A stretch of 64,000 nt of DNA from Gonapodya prolifera JEL478 (GCA_001574975.1 KQ965846.1:4958-68957), one strand, 5' to 3'. Shown: positions 35,933 through 48,084, numbered from the stretch's first letter. Numbers and translations: made by a program. Notes: a model not told the origin generated them from the letters alone.

Positions 35933-36351
35933 CTAGCGCTGCGGCGAACAGTAGGCATATCCGGGTTTTCCGTAGACGGTATAAAACTTGTGCCAGGAAT
36001 CGCACCCCGCGCAGTTCTGCCATTTCCCAGTGTCCCGACCATTGACGTAGACTTTGTACCGTGCAACTTCGTACTTGTCTGAAGTTTGCCAGCCGAGCAG
36101 CATTAGCTCGGTCGGGTAGCCGGGACATTTCACGAACTCCCATGAGCCCGGCGCTCGCTTTTCCAGTTGCGGGGCGGGGAGAGATTCACCGGATTCGACG
36201 TGGAAGGACTGGGTGGACGGAGCGATTGGCGAGAGTTGTGTCAAAAATCCCCTCATTCAACCGTTGAACACGATCGAGCATCTCCACTCACCAGGAGGGC
36301 AGCGATTGCAAGCAGCAGTACCAAGATGGCCGAAGAGAAGTGTTTGCTCAT
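35933..36351 (-). CDS. small secreted protein with Kex2-type site
   Basis: Exon 1 from ATG at 36351 encodes MSKHFSSAILVLLLAIAALL, a clear signal peptide core. An in-phase intron (GTGAGT...CACCCAG) joins it to SFHVESGESLPAPQLEKRAP. The LEKR dibasic site fits Kex2 processing, leaving a mature chain of about 75 residues beginning APGSWEFVKCPGYPTELML. It has four cysteines (KCPGY, NCAGC, YCSPQ) and many Trp/Tyr residues, ending YGKPGYAYCSPQR. No family is recognised. The layout (signal, pro-region, Kex2 site, small Cys-containing domain) is typical of fungal secreted proteins. Confidence 0.7.
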
Positions 36352-37303
36352 CGTCAGTATCGATTGTGTGGAACGTGTGCAGATTACTTGTGTTTCGTGG
36401 GGTGGGGTGGATTATGAAGACTTTCTAAGCCGCGCCTTCACCGCCACCGAACCCTGACCAAGCCCCGAAGGCGTTGCCACACGACGTCAGGCCCCCTATA
36501 AGCGCATAGTTTCGCTATTAAAGTGAAAATGATGACTGCTTAAGTTGGAGCATGCAACACGTGGTTGAATTTCGTGTGACAGAAAACACTTGCGCCGTGG
36601 TTGTTGACGCTCCTTGTTCTGACTTGGTACAAGCGTTCGTCTCACGACTGCTTATGTGGAAGATTGTGACGAAATCGAGACATATTCGTTCCACCGTGGA
36701 ATTAAGTCTTCCTTGTGCGCAACGAATGCTTGGACTCACAGTTGATGAATCTGCTGGACCCTTCGTGGATAGATTACTGTAACAAAGCTCCAATTGTCAC
36801 CATCAAAGAAGGCGCCATGCACTTCCAACCACCCACCCGGAGGTTCCCACTATGTGTTTTGGTGTTTTTTTTCGTTTCTGTGCAGTGCGTTCCAGGGTTG
36901 CTGTTTTGGTAGGGTAATATAATGTGACTATGACACAAGCTTCACCGCTCCGTGAAACACGAATCGAGAATCAGATCAAGCCAGCCTGGTCTCTTTGTCA
37001 TTATGGGTTCTCGTGTTAATCCTCCTGAGATGACGGATTCATGGGGGCGGAGGTGCATTCCGCGTACACATATTGTGCTACGCCCACGCGATCCGTGTGC
37101 CCGACCGTCGGTTACTCGATGGTGTACCTTTTTGCACCTCTCTTTTCATTTAGGTGAGCATCAGCCGGGAGACTGACCATGCGGTCTGAGCGGTTTACCT
37201 GTGTTTACTCCGCGGGTGAACTATGACAAACTCTAAACAAACAAAGCCGCCTCATTCTTCAAATTCGCCCATCGCGACGGCAGGAGTATCGAGCCGTCTG
37301 GAA
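36352..37303. other. divergent intergenic region with a short doubtful ORF
   Basis: An ATG-started 76-codon frame at 36552-36782 (MQHVVEFRVTENTCAVVVDA) has no known motif and may be chance. An AT-rich GTAATATAATG lies near 36,913. The stretch presumably contains the promoters of the small secreted protein and the surface protein. Confidence 0.3.
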
Positions 37304-40300
37304 ATGCTCGGGCGCCACATCCTCGTCTTCCTGGTGGCCTGGACGTGCCTGGCTGGTTCTGCGACTGGTCAACCCTGGAAGCTGACACCGCGACAATCGA
37401 CCACGTATTCCCTCAACTTCAGGATCGGAAACTGCTGGGACGAAAACAACGATGCGCACGTGGTCTTGAACGTTGATGTTTTGGAAGATGGTGAAAAGCC
37501 TCGGGCCAATGGGCTTGCGAACATCAACGTGACCTTTGGTGGCGTGGAGTCGATCCGCATCGACCATAGCTGGGCCGCATCACGGTCATCTGCTGCAGGA
37601 AATGTTTGGTCGTTCCAAGTGCGTCTGTTTTGATGATGAATTGAATTGAGGCATCACATCCCATAACCATGTCGCCTCAATTTCTGCCATCAGACGCAAG
37701 AAGGTCAATCGCTTGAAGGAGGGATATTTTCCCTTCCTGGCGCTGGATGCAAAAATGCAAAACTTCAGTCCGCGATCAGTTTTTCCGCAACGGGCACTCT
37801 GTTATCGGGGGGCGCCATAACAGTTACGGTGCGTGGAGATGGCACAATAGGACTCGTAAATAGCAGTATGTATCATGTTTCGTGTTTTGAGTCTTTTTGC
37901 TTGTGGTCTCATCCCAATTGATCCCGACTTCGTGTGTCTCCAGCCAAAACGTAAGTTTCAGCGAACAACAGGGAATGCAAACTTTCGGGAGTACCAACCA
38001 CCACTCTCCTCTAGCACATCCGTAATCTTGTCTGGAACTTTGACTTCCTCCGCCACTACCGTTACGACCGGTCCTTCCACGAGCGGGCTGGTTTCCCTCT
38101 TGCCAATTATTCGACCCACCGCAACAATGAACTCATCTGCTCCCACAAGCGTCTCTCCAGTCCCAACAGGATCCTCTGTGCGATCTTCGAGTAGCACTCG
38201 CAGTGACATGGTGACCACTGTTGCTAGTGTAGGAGGAAGTAGCTCCACGGCGAGACCAACAGCGCCTCCCAGTGCAGTTCCAGGTACCTTCTCTGTCGGG
38301 TTTTTTCCGACCTCCACCAAGTCGGCAAGTTCTGTCACTTCCCCCACTGCAATGCCTCCGAGTACGAACGGGACCAACGCTGTTGTCGAAGGATGTGTCG
38401 TGACGCTGCCGCCCAATGCCTTAAGCGCCACGGGATTGTCGACTCCCTGGGTGGTATCAGGAAACGGATGCAGGCAAACCGCGGACGGAATGGCGACGTG
38501 AGACTTTTGTAACTTTGAATTAGAGCGCGCGGATGTCGTTTGCTTATATCAATCGCCTCCATCAGATTCGCGGAATGCACCATCGTAGATACGTCTACCG
38601 GCCAACTCTTCGTCTACTCCCCTCTGCTTATCAACGCAAACCAATCCTGTGTCCTGCCTGTGGTCCCCACTCTCCCTGCCTCCTCCTCCGTCGGATGCTG
38701 GCTCAGCACGAATGGGCCAAAGTTGACACTCGCGGACACCAGTAACGGGCAGGACCTCGCCGCGGCCAACTGCGTCAACGGAGATCCGGTTGTGTCTGGA
38801 GACGTGTTTGGCTCGTTCGCAGCCTGCAATGCCGCGCAGTTCTTTGCGGCTGCCGATAAGGCAGACGTTTCTATTCCTGACCTTGGGAAAGGGGCCAACG
38901 GGAGGGACTGCTACACGACGAGGTCGTTCGAAGTTGTTGATATGGACCAGTCTGGTAGTGTCATGACATCGTACGCAATTGGTAGGGAATTTAAACCACA
39001 ATTTTCTTCGAGATTGATGTAATTCATCCCAATTTCCCTTCGCCGCCAGACGCAACCGGAACCATCAGTCAGAAAGTCACTTCGAACTCCACTATACTCA
39101 CCTTGGACGTCAGCAAAGGGTCCGAAAATCTCCTGCTCGATCTCTTTATCCTGCCGGCGTTCGGTTGCAGCACCTTCACTGCACCCAGTCTTGTGTATCC
39201 CGCAGTATCGGTTGGCTCTCTCGCCCTGAACGAACTGCAAGCGGCGAAAGGCCAAGCGAATCCAATCGCACTCGTTCCTCCGAATGTAAGTGATGTTTTT
39301 TTTTTTTTCGATATGTCCTTCAATCTCACCGACACGTCTTGCACCTGCTTCAGAGCCCAATGGTCCGCCTATCCAACGGTGCGACGTCGCTGAGCAAGCA
39401 GAGCGCGTATCGGCGCTCCGTCAATATGCGCGCTGGCAACGGGACCATTGCTGAATCAACCGAATACTGTCGCAACATATTGGACTTTGCCGCACCGGCT
39501 ATCGTCACGGACGCCAAGTTCACAGTGGGGTATGCGAGCCCTAATCTCGCGAGCGCGGTAGACCTTTACACGTTCTTGGGGCAGAGACACGAGTCGTCGT
39601 GGATAGGGCTGGGCTGCGATGCATTGTTGACTGACGTGAGATGCAACTTTTGACCATTTGCAAGTACTTGTTCTAAGCGCTGAAACGATATGCATTGTTC
39701 GTTTGACATACCAGGTCGTCTACATGGACCCCATGAGGACTGTTCCTATCATTGCAAACAGAGATGCGATTGGGGTCACCATTTCGCTCACGTTCAACAC
39801 GCAGACACTACTCACGCTATTCCAAACACGCGGAGCCTCCAGCAACGGCACCAATAGCACTCTTACACCACCTGGCAGTACCACAACAACCGCCGGAGTG
39901 GAAAAACCGGCAACTTTGCCTCTCATCGTCACCGGGACTACCACAGCGGCACCTGTAACTTCTTTGATAGCAAGTTCTGGCGCCACTTACGCCCCAATAA
40001 CTGGATCAGCGGCTGATGGGAGGTCAACGTCCGTCGGAAGCAGTGGAACGGTCACCCGCAGTGATGCACAAACCACCACGGCATCCTGTCCTACCACTGC
40101 TTCCGCAAATGTCCCCACCGGTGGGGCCGTTTCAACTGTTGCAAGCAGTCCTACTGGGACGACTGGACCATCAAGTGTTGCCTGGATCCCTCCAGCTCCC
40201 GCCACAACAACAACCTGGAACGTTGCTTCCGCAAAAGGTTTCACGTCTGGATTCATTGCATCGAGTACACCACCACCACCGCCAAATCCTCAAAGCGCTG

Positions 40301-40980
40301 GACAAGTTCCGTTGGATACTTTTCTTCTTGCTCAGCCAACTGGCAGTGCTGGAACAGGCACAATGATGCCTGTGTCTTCGACTCCACCACTACAAACTCC
40401 AAGCGCACAAGCCGCTGGTCAAGGCGGTACCATTACTTCCTCCAACGGCCCACAACCTGCTGCAGTGGCAGAGCTTCTGACCACGGATGATAACACTGAC
40501 CCGACAGCGGTGATCGAGGGCTCTCATTCGTGAGTTTGCTGGCATTTGTTTGATTGGTCGACTTGTAACCGTTGGCTTGAGTACAGTGGGGCCACAGTAT
40601 TCTCAATCTCAACGGCATATAGCGTCTCGTACCAAATCGGTGATTGTTGGGGAAGCAGTGGCACCGTCTTGTTTCCTCTCCGCATGAACTTCGCCAAAGT
40701 GAGCGAGGACCAACCTGTAGTGATGTTTGCTGCTACTTTCGGGAACTTCGAGGACGTGTCGCTGTCGGAAGCCTGGAACATCGAGAATGTCATGGCTACG
40801 GGCAATGTTCTCAAATTCGAACTGTTGAGCGCCGCGCAAGCCATGGGCGGAGTCATCGAAACGGCAGATCCCAATGTCACTTGCACGGAAGGAAGCATGT
40901 CAATTGAACCCGCGCTCTCTGTCATCGGTATGCTCGGAACAGGAGAAATCATCCCTATCAGCGTCAATCAGCTGTCATAG
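37304..40980 (+). CDS. large secreted modular Ser/Thr-rich protein with a duplicated domain
   Basis: ATG at 37304 gives a signal peptide (MLGRHILVFLVAWTCLAGSA); an in-frame ATG at 37223 would bury it. Module A1 reads TTYSLNFRIGNCWDENND, GVESIRIDHSWAASRSSAAG, NVWSFQ, then after an intron LPGAGCKNAKLQSAISFSAT. A Ser/Thr mucin-like stretch follows (about 37,980-38,380). A Cys-containing central region runs from VEGCVVTLPPNALSATGLS through CNAAQFFAAADKADVSIPD to YCRNILDFAAPAIVTDAK. A second Ser/Thr/Pro linker spans about 39,830-40,530. Module A2 (about 40,590-40,980) reads TAYSVSYQIGDCWGSSGTVL, FGNFEDVSLSEAWNIENVMA and NVTCTEGSMSIEPALSVIGM, clearly homologous to A1. No GPI signal is evident at the end (ISVNQLS). 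Probably a wall or adhesion protein. Confidence 0.65.
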
Positions 40981-41366
40981 TTGGACGCCATTTTGAAAGC
41001 TTGCTGATTGGAGCCGGTCTCCATGTAGACATTCGTATTTATGAACATCGTTTTTATTTTTTTGATATGTTCTAGTAATCTATGTAATCCCCCATGCCTC
41101 GAAGTGTTCGTCAACGGGAAGTTAGTCGGAGGGCCGGTGTAAAGGAGTTGCGCTCGCATTGATTTCCATTGTCGGTCGACCAATACATCATCCTTGGAGG
41201 AGGTTACCCGTACCACAAATGTGGCACTGCAATATGTGCCCGGCCCCGAGCTTGGTGGTGAAAAACGAAAGCTCGCCCGATTCGCCCAGCAGCGAAAAGA
41301 TCCTCGCCACCCTCGAAACTGCCTACACATCGCTCATCCAGTCGTCACTTTTCACCTTTCACTTCG
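40981..41366. other. intergenic region between surface protein and La gene
   Basis: 386 bp, tandem orientation on the plus strand; should contain the upstream terminator and the La promoter. A short T-rich tract (TTTTTATTTTTTTG) lies near 41,049. No gene seen. Confidence 0.4.
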
Positions 41367-43239
41367 ATGACAGCGAACGGCCATTCGGATGTTGCCGCCA
41401 AAATTCTCGCCCAGACTGAATTTTACTTCGGGGACTCAAACATCGTCAAAGACAAGTTCCTCGTTGGAGAGATCCAGAAGGACAAGGATGGTTGTGAGTC
41501 TGGTGGCTCAACCACTGTTTCGTCGCTGACTCGTGACACTCATCGACGTTTTCGCTCAACTTTCCCCAGGGGTTCCCATCGAAACACTGCTGAAGTTCAA
41601 CAGATTGCGCCAAATTTCGGACGACGCAAAGGTCATCGCTGATGCTCTGCGCAAGTCGAAGGAGATGTTGGAGGTGAAGGAGGACGGTTCTGCTGTGAGG
41701 AGGATCACGCAGGTGGCGCTCAACCCCAAATACAACTCCCGAACTATCCTTGTTGTGAGTAGTCGTGCCGGTGATGTGGGGCAGGCTACAGGATAGGTGG
41801 ACGACTTGGCAAGCAGATCAAAAGGCGGGAGTTGATTGGAATGTGGAAATGTCGACATTAATCATTCTGCGAACGTTTGATTGACATCTCCTGCGTCTTG
41901 TGTTTGCTGCACACTAGACCGGATTCCCCCACGACTTGACCTCGCCTGTCGACACCATTGCGGAGCACTTCGCCGCGCTCAACCCTGCCAACGTGCACCC
42001 TCAACGCAGCAAAGACCACGCCACGAAGATCTGGAGCTTCAACGTGAGTTTTCTCTCGAAATCTTGCTGATTTTCTTCCTGATTAATGACAACTGCCCAT
42101 AATTTTTGCTCTTGAAACTCCAGGGCTCCGCTTTCGTGGAGTTCGCTAGCGTGCCAATCGCCACCGAAGCCCTTGCGCTCACCACATACAAAACAGTTTC
42201 AGGCGCAGAGCACCCCCTCACCACTCAGCTGCGCAAAGACTGGATCGAAGACAGTCGCCGCCAGCGTGGACTCCCGCCGACGTCCGAGGAGGAAAAGGAA
42301 GAGGTAAAGAAGGACGAAGGGGACCAACCCGACCCTAAGTCGAGGGGTTTGTTTACACTGCACTACCTACCCGGTACGTAAGACCTCTTCCGTTCACGTT
42401 TCTCCTGGCTCTAACACAGTTTTGTCACCAGGGGGGATGATGCACCACATCGAGGAAGAACCCAAGAAGCGGGTTACCAAGAAGCCCAAGAAGGAGGAGG
42501 AGCCCGAAGTCAAGATTGACGAGGATGAGGCTACGGCGGAGATGGAGAAGGTGGAGGTGACGCCAGTTGAGGGTGGGCTCCTTCGAGCCGCGAACTTCAG
42601 GTGAGCTCTTTAGTGGCGTTCTTGTGTTTGGCATCCCGCGTCATACACCCTTCCTCTGGTATATCTGCAACTCAGCTCGGTTGCCCACCGCAATGACGTC
42701 AAGCCCTTCTTTTCCCAATTCGGGCTGGTCAAGTGGGTCGAGTACGACCACATCGCACGGGTCGCCTTCGTGTTGTTCGACGACGCCGGCCGAGGGGTTG
42801 AGCTTGTCAAGGCGTGGGAGCAGGCAAAGAACGGAGAGGAGGTGATAATTGGAGGCTCAAAGGTGGCGACCAAGCTGCACGACATGGACATTGGCGTGCG
42901 AGAGCCTACCGGTGAGTACAATAGTGTCACGTTTTATTGCCCGTCGGCCCCACTGCTCGGCAACAGTGCTGACGTGTGCCATTACCTTCCCGTGAAACAG
43001 CCGACGAAACAGAGGCTTTCTACACCGGCTACGCCGAACGCCTCACCACCATCCGACACAACGAGAAGTTTGGCCCGAAGGGTGGCCGTGGAGGGCGAGG
43101 AGGTCGCGGTCGAGGAGGAAGGGGTGGTCGAGGAGGACGGGGCGGACGGGGCGGACGCGGAGGTGGAGGTGGTCGGGGAGGAAAGAGAAAGGCGGAGGAT
43201 GACGGAGAGAGGAGTGAGAAGAAGCAGCGTGAGGACTAA
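41367..43239 (+). CDS. LHP1: La autoantigen homologue (RNA 3'-oligoU binding protein)
   Basis: La proteins protect 3' UUU ends of new RNA polymerase III transcripts and help tRNA folding. ATG at 41367 gives MTANGHSDVAAKILAQTEFY, then FGDSNIVKDKFLVGEIQKDK and, across an intron splitting a Trp codon, DGWVPIETLLKFNRLRQIS, a typical La motif. RRM1 is shown by TIWSFN-like KIWSFN|GSAFVEFASVPIATEA. A second RRM-like region reads RNDVKPFFSQFGLVKWVEYD then ARVAFVLFDDAGRGVELVKA. The C-terminus is a long RGG tract (about 43,080-43,180) followed by KRKAEDDGERSEKKQRED, suiting RNA binding and nuclear targeting. The next feature downstream is a tRNA gene, a typical La client. Confidence 0.9.
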
Positions 43240-43710
43240 GGAAAAACGGATTAAGGGCGGCGGAGTAGTTGAGCCGGCCCATTGCACTGCGTACATTTCG
43301 AGTTCTAATCATGACATATCGGGTGTCGAATTCAATGTTGCAGCATTGTTCATGTAGATTCAATCCGAAAAGGGCTTTATTCTTTTAATTGAGCGCAAAC
43401 AAATCAGTCCGCCAATCGAGTATCACTGTCAAGGTTCTAACTTGTAAACGCGGCGGTTTCGTCTCATCCTCTTGCACCACGCACTCTTCTGCCTTGAGTC
43501 GACTCTCCTTTGTTGCGCTACCTCATTGTTTGCGTGTCTGAAGGCCTGCTATGATCCTTCCGAAATTAAAATACCCATTAACAGTCCCATTTCGCAAGCA
43601 TATATTCATGAAATAAATGAAAAGAAGAGACTAGGAACACTTACGAGGGCATATCATAATTTAATTGCTTCGTCGGCAAGGTGAGTTCAAGCTGAACTAA
43701 AAAAAATAAC
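43240..43710. other. 3' region of La gene up to tRNA-Phe
   Basis: 471 bp with short AT-rich frames only. On the minus strand it lies downstream of the tRNA; a run of T on the minus strand (plus-strand AAAAAAAATAA at about 43,699-43,708) fits a Pol III terminator. Confidence 0.45.
43699..43708 (-). terminator. oligo-T Pol III terminator of tRNA-Phe
   Basis: The plus strand has an A-rich run directly 3' of the minus-strand tRNA, giving the T-tract that RNA polymerase III needs to stop. Confidence 0.6.
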
Positions 43711-43783
43711 TGCCCCCTCCGCGGATCGAACGCGGTGCCTTAGCATCTTCAGTGCTACGCTCTCCCAGATGAGCTAAGGAGGA
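43711..43783 (-). tRNA. tRNA-Phe (GAA)
   Basis: On the minus strand the cloverleaf reads: acceptor TCCTCCT, D-stem GCTC/GAGC with GGG loop, anticodon stem TAGCA/TGCTA around CTGAAGA (anticodon GAA), variable AGGCA, T-arm CCGCG-TTCGATC-CGCGG, acceptor AGGGGGC and discriminator A. There is no intron. The A box (TAGCTCATCTGGGA) and B box (GTTCGATCC) are intact. Position 1-72 is a T:C mismatch and 4-69 a T:G wobble; all else pairs. Confidence 0.92.
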
Positions 43784-44154
43784 CAGCAGACAAATAAGGG
43801 ACGCAAAATAATACTATATTAATAATATACTAAAATAATTTTCAGTCACAAATCTTGTAAACCGGAATTATTGCAGTATGGAGTAATGTCTTCAGTAAGG
43901 GTGTTGTTTAACCTATTCCTCATTGACCCACTGCAGATCATGGTTGCAAGGACATACACTGACATGGTTTATAAAACTATCCTTCAGATGGCAAGTCATC
44001 AGTATGTGAAGTGCTTAAATGTAAGGCTACAGTGACAGTAAAGCTTACTAGGGTTGTTATGCCACTGTTCCCTTAATTTTACTACAGCAGTGGCGATATC
44101 CTCACACCCTGTGTTCTATTGTTTTGCAATAGTGTTACAGGCCAGGACACCTAG

Positions 44155-44225
44155 CAGTTTAAGTCAACTACAAATCCTGATGTGGTTCCAAAAGATTTGG
44201 TTTGTCAATTTTGTGAATCATGCAA
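44155..44225. repeat. direct repeat copy 1 in second island
   Basis: AAATCCTGATGTGGTTCCAA and GTCAATTTTGTGAATCAT recur at about 45,345-45,405 in the same order and orientation. Similar CATCATCAC blocks follow both copies, so the duplicated unit may be about 0.2 kb. Confidence 0.7.
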
Positions 44226-45327
44226 GTATTCCTGAACACTTAACAATGACATGCATGTTATAGATGCTGAAGGATGGAAATAATATGAATTAGACATGAC
44301 ATCATCACAACAGACCCTCATTTCACATGTTCTGTGCAGGTCTGCAGGAACTAATGCAAGATGGTGACAGCATTTCAGACAGAGATAAAAGTGCAAGTTT
44401 GTGCAATGTCTACCAAACAAGCTTGTAATCCTCTTTTCCTATAAATTCTTGGCATGCCATGTATCATGAGACAAAAGTGTGATGATGCCATGCTAAGATC
44501 AGACCTCTTGAAACTGGCAAGGTTTCATGTCACTGCCCTGCCCCACAACCTTTGCAGTGGTAAGTTGATTATGCTGTACCCATGAGATGTTCAAGGAGTT
44601 GACTTCTGTGGCATTGCTTCCCAGTTTTTGAAAACACTGACATGGCTCCAAACAAAATGCAAGTGTTCAGTGAAATACATTCATAGCAATTAGTGTCAAG
44701 GGTAACCTTGGATTCTAGTACTCTTTTGGAGATGTTGATGTTGGGTTAAACACATGCATGGAATGCGTGTTGATTGATGTATACACTAGCAATGTTCCAA
44801 AACATGCAAGGTTCAATTCTTTATGAAGACCCCACTGTTCTCACATGGGCAGTTTAATAATTCTGTTGCTCATTAGTCCCATCAGGAAGGCTTGGTTTTG
44901 TTGGAATTTAACCACATTACCAGGCATGTTCACAAGTACACACACTGAAACAGTTCAAAAATAACTGCTTGAAATACTCAAGCAGGATATAGCAAGGAGA
45001 TGAGGAGGGTATAAAGGCCAGGAACTGTTTGAAGTTCTTTAAACCATAAAAAACCTATCTAGCAAAAAGCAAAGTCCCTGTAAGTTTTTGTTTATTATTA
45101 TTATTGTTGAAAATAAAAAGGTGAGAGAGCTGAAAGCCCTTGATACATTACCATGACTCCAAAATGCAACATGATGTGATTATGTTTGCACACTTTGCAA
45201 CATGTGCTAATGAGACATACCATCAACATGGTTCAAAAAGAGATGCCACTGATATGTCACTGGAAAGTGAAGAAACACACTAGTGACATCACCACTCACA
45301 TGGATAAGTTGGCTCAGCTTGAACACA

Positions 45328-45405
45328 GATCAGTTTATGTCAATGATAAATCCTGATGTGGCTCCAAACAAGATGGTGCCCAGAGTCAATTTTGTGAATC
45401 ATAGT
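45328..45405. repeat. direct repeat copy 2 in second island
   Basis: TAAATCCTGATGTGGCTCCA and GTCAATTTTGTGAATCAT match copy 1 at 44,155-44,225, about 1.17 kb upstream. The spacing is close to that of the 0.55 kb duplication in the first island. Confidence 0.7.
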
Positions 45406-46394
45406 AGAGGATAGACTGAGATTACAGTGGATAGGTGGTAACATCATCACTTTACTCATGAGAGCATATTTGCATGTGCAGAGTGAGCATAGTTGCTGGC
45501 AATAGACAGATATACCAAGTTGATGGCATATATCCTCTGATGATGACATCACTGAACAGTACTACACTCAGAGACCCATTTACAGGCTTGTCCACTGTTT
45601 AACAACAGGGTTACAAATAACCGTTCCCACACAGCAAGGACTCAATAGTCACTGTCAGTATCAGAATGGTTCAAATGGTAAATATTTTTCATTCAGTGTG
45701 CAGTAGCCATGGTGTCAACTTAATTAGACAGGACACTGCTTGCAGAAGAGATCATTTCAGTTGTATATTAAGGGACTCATGTGGCACACACATGGCTGGC
45801 TGTTGCACGAGAGCAACCTTAGGAGTCCCTGCAGTTTTCAGAAGGCGAGATGAAAGAGCGGCAGCTGTAAGAGGGATTGGAGGTCCATTGTTGAGAATAA
45901 TAGACAGTTTGCGAGATGTTGGGGCTTTTGTTCGGGTTGGGCATGCCGATTATGCTCTGGAATCGGGCTTTTCGGTGTTTGTTCGGACATGGGAGCCCCA
46001 ACACCAAAACAAATGAGCACAACGAGGCGACGCAGGTTGCGATTGAAAGTCGATGGCCGCAGAATACAAGCTGACATACTGTCGGGGTTACAGTAGTTCT
46101 TCGCCTCATGCAGCGACCATAAACGAACGCTCGAATCATTTCATCCGTTTCGCGAGGCACAAGTAGGTGGCAGATCCGGGGTCGTCGCTGCTGAAAGTTG
46201 GAGCTTTCATATAGGAACTGACTCCCACCTCGAGACCGTTCGTCGGACGTCAACACCAAAAACCCAACACTCCATTATTCAAACGATACACCAAAAAATC
46301 TCCTGCTTCAGCTAGCTCCTCGTTCTCAACCCTGACACCATCCTCCCCGCAGCACGGGGCACCGCGCTGCGCCGTCACTGGGCGGTGTACCCAC

Positions 46395-48084
46395 CTAAAG
46401 CCAGAACAAAATGTTACCGTCAGAAACAAGCGACCAATGTTGCGAAGGACAGCAGCACCGATGCCCACCATCCACAGTGACTTCCGATCCCGTCATGAAT
46501 GCCGACTCTTCCGATCTGCAAAGTGTAAAGCGCATCCGGTTAGCCCTTCTTGTGGTTGCAGACGGAGCACCACATGATCATCCCGCCCGCACCCTCCCTC
46601 CCCAGCCCGTCCCCACCAATCTCGACCCGGCGAGGTACTCACGCAAGAAACACCACGGCGTTGGCAATATCCTCCGGCTTGGCGCCGCGTCCGATCGGAT
46701 GCATGGCCTCCAACATCTTTCCGGCCTTTTCTTTTATGGCGGCGTGGTGCTTGAGGTTCGAATTCGGTGGCGTAATGACGTGGATGTGCGTGCACGTGAG
46801 ACGTAAGTGAGCCGGCAGCGCGAGAGCGGAGCAAAGATGCAACAAGGGAACGGGCTCATGCTCACCGATTCTGGTATGTCGTCCAGTTTGTCCTCCATAA
46901 TGTCGACGCCGCCTGGGTGGACGCTGTTGACGCGGACTTGGGGAATGGAGCGAGGGTACGGTTACATCAATGAGAAGGAGGTGACCGCTAAAAGGGGGGC
47001 CGCTCACTGTTGAATTTAGCTCGAGCAGTCTGTGCGTTGATGTGAGAGGTTTGACAGGGGACTACGTTGTCACGGGGCGAAGAGGTGACTTACTTGGAGA
47101 GCGATCGACTTTGTGAACATGCGGATGGCGCCTTGCGACGTGGTGAAATTCGAGGGGCAAGAGGAACGGCGCATCAACTCGGTCAACGAGTGGCTCTGAA
47201 TTAGGATGAAGCAGACAAAGCACTCTCACCCTTGGTGGTAGAATCTAGACGCAAAAGTGTTAACCCGGTATCAAAAAGAGCCCACGCTGTATGAGTCAAA
47301 AGTAAAGAGCTTACATATGGGAAGATCGACAAAGCCGACCTGTCCTGCGTTCGAGCTAATGTTGATGATACTGCGAGATTCGTCGGAGGGAGTCTTTTTC
47401 ATCAGTTTGATGGCTTCGCGGGTTCCGAGAAGAACGCCCTCTGGCCGAGGAGTAGGAGGGGCACAAAACTTTTATCCAGATCGGAAGACACGCTGACGAA
47501 CAGAGAGCTCACCGACGTTCACGGCGTAGTATTTTCGCCAGTAGTCTTCCGTTTGGTCCTCGAACGGAATCTCGGAAGCGGCGTAAATGCCTGAACATGT
47601 CACGGTACGATGTCGCGACTCTATCCGATGATCAATTTCTCCCATCATGCTCACCAGCATTATTAACAAGCACGTCAAGAGTCTTGTACTTGTCCTCAAT
47701 TGACTCGATAATATTTGCCCATTGGTCGCCCTTGGTCACGTCCAGCGGGTGGAATTCGATACCGAGGTTCTTGCTTGCGATCCACTTGTCGAACCGCGGG
47801 CGTGCCGAGGGGAGGTCGCCGACGATGACTTTTGCGCCGTTTTGTGCGAGGAGGACGGCGCAGGCGCGGCCCTGCAAGTGAGGAGATGTTCGGAACAGTT
47901 GGAGGATATCGGCGGTCCCGCTTCGCGAAGAGGCAACTCACGATTCCCGAAGCACCGCCGGTCTAGGATAAATCAGCAAAGGGTGGTCAGCGACCGCAAT
48001 GATTCGGGAATCGAAGGCAGACCAGCTACACACCACCAGCGCCACTTTGGGAGATCCGTTCGCCTTGGCCAGCCGGGAAGACAT
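46395..48084 (-). CDS. short-chain dehydrogenase/reductase, complete-looking copy (SDR1)
   Basis: Classical SDRs are NAD(P)-dependent oxidoreductases with a Rossmann fold. ATG at 48084 gives MSSRLAKANGSPKVALV, then a tiny exon encoding the cofactor loop TGGASGI, then GRACAVLLAQNGAKVIVGDL, ALDV-like PLDVTKGDQWANIIES and DVLVNNAG. Further exons give YWRKYYAVNVG, RSIINISSNAGQVGFVDLP, and a junction that creates the catalytic YSTTK, followed by GAIRMFTKSIALQ. The C-terminal part shows MLEAMHPIGRGAKPEDIANA, VVFLA and ESAFMTGSEVTVDGG, ending ILFWL at 46395. Cofactor loop, NNAG and Ser...YxxxK are all present, so the enzyme should be active. Substrate unknown. Confidence 0.8.

Larger units (their letters stand above)
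43784..46394. other. second CpG-depleted island and unassigned flank
   Basis: From about 43,870 to 45,780 the sequence is AT-rich and nearly free of CpG (none seen from about 44,767 to 45,619), with no recognisable gene. From about 45,830 CpG-rich sequence returns, with overlapping frames on both strands (for example minus 45819-46259) but no motif I can name. It resembles the 10-15 kb island. Confidence 0.55.

Noticed and set aside
36552-36782. 76-codon ATG frame between the two secreted-protein genes
   Set aside because: Length is within chance expectation, with no motif or signal peptide; left in the intergenic note only.
45666-46259. Overlapping frames on both strands at the end of the second island
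   Set aside because: Neither shows a motif or coherent splice sites, so I could not choose a strand.
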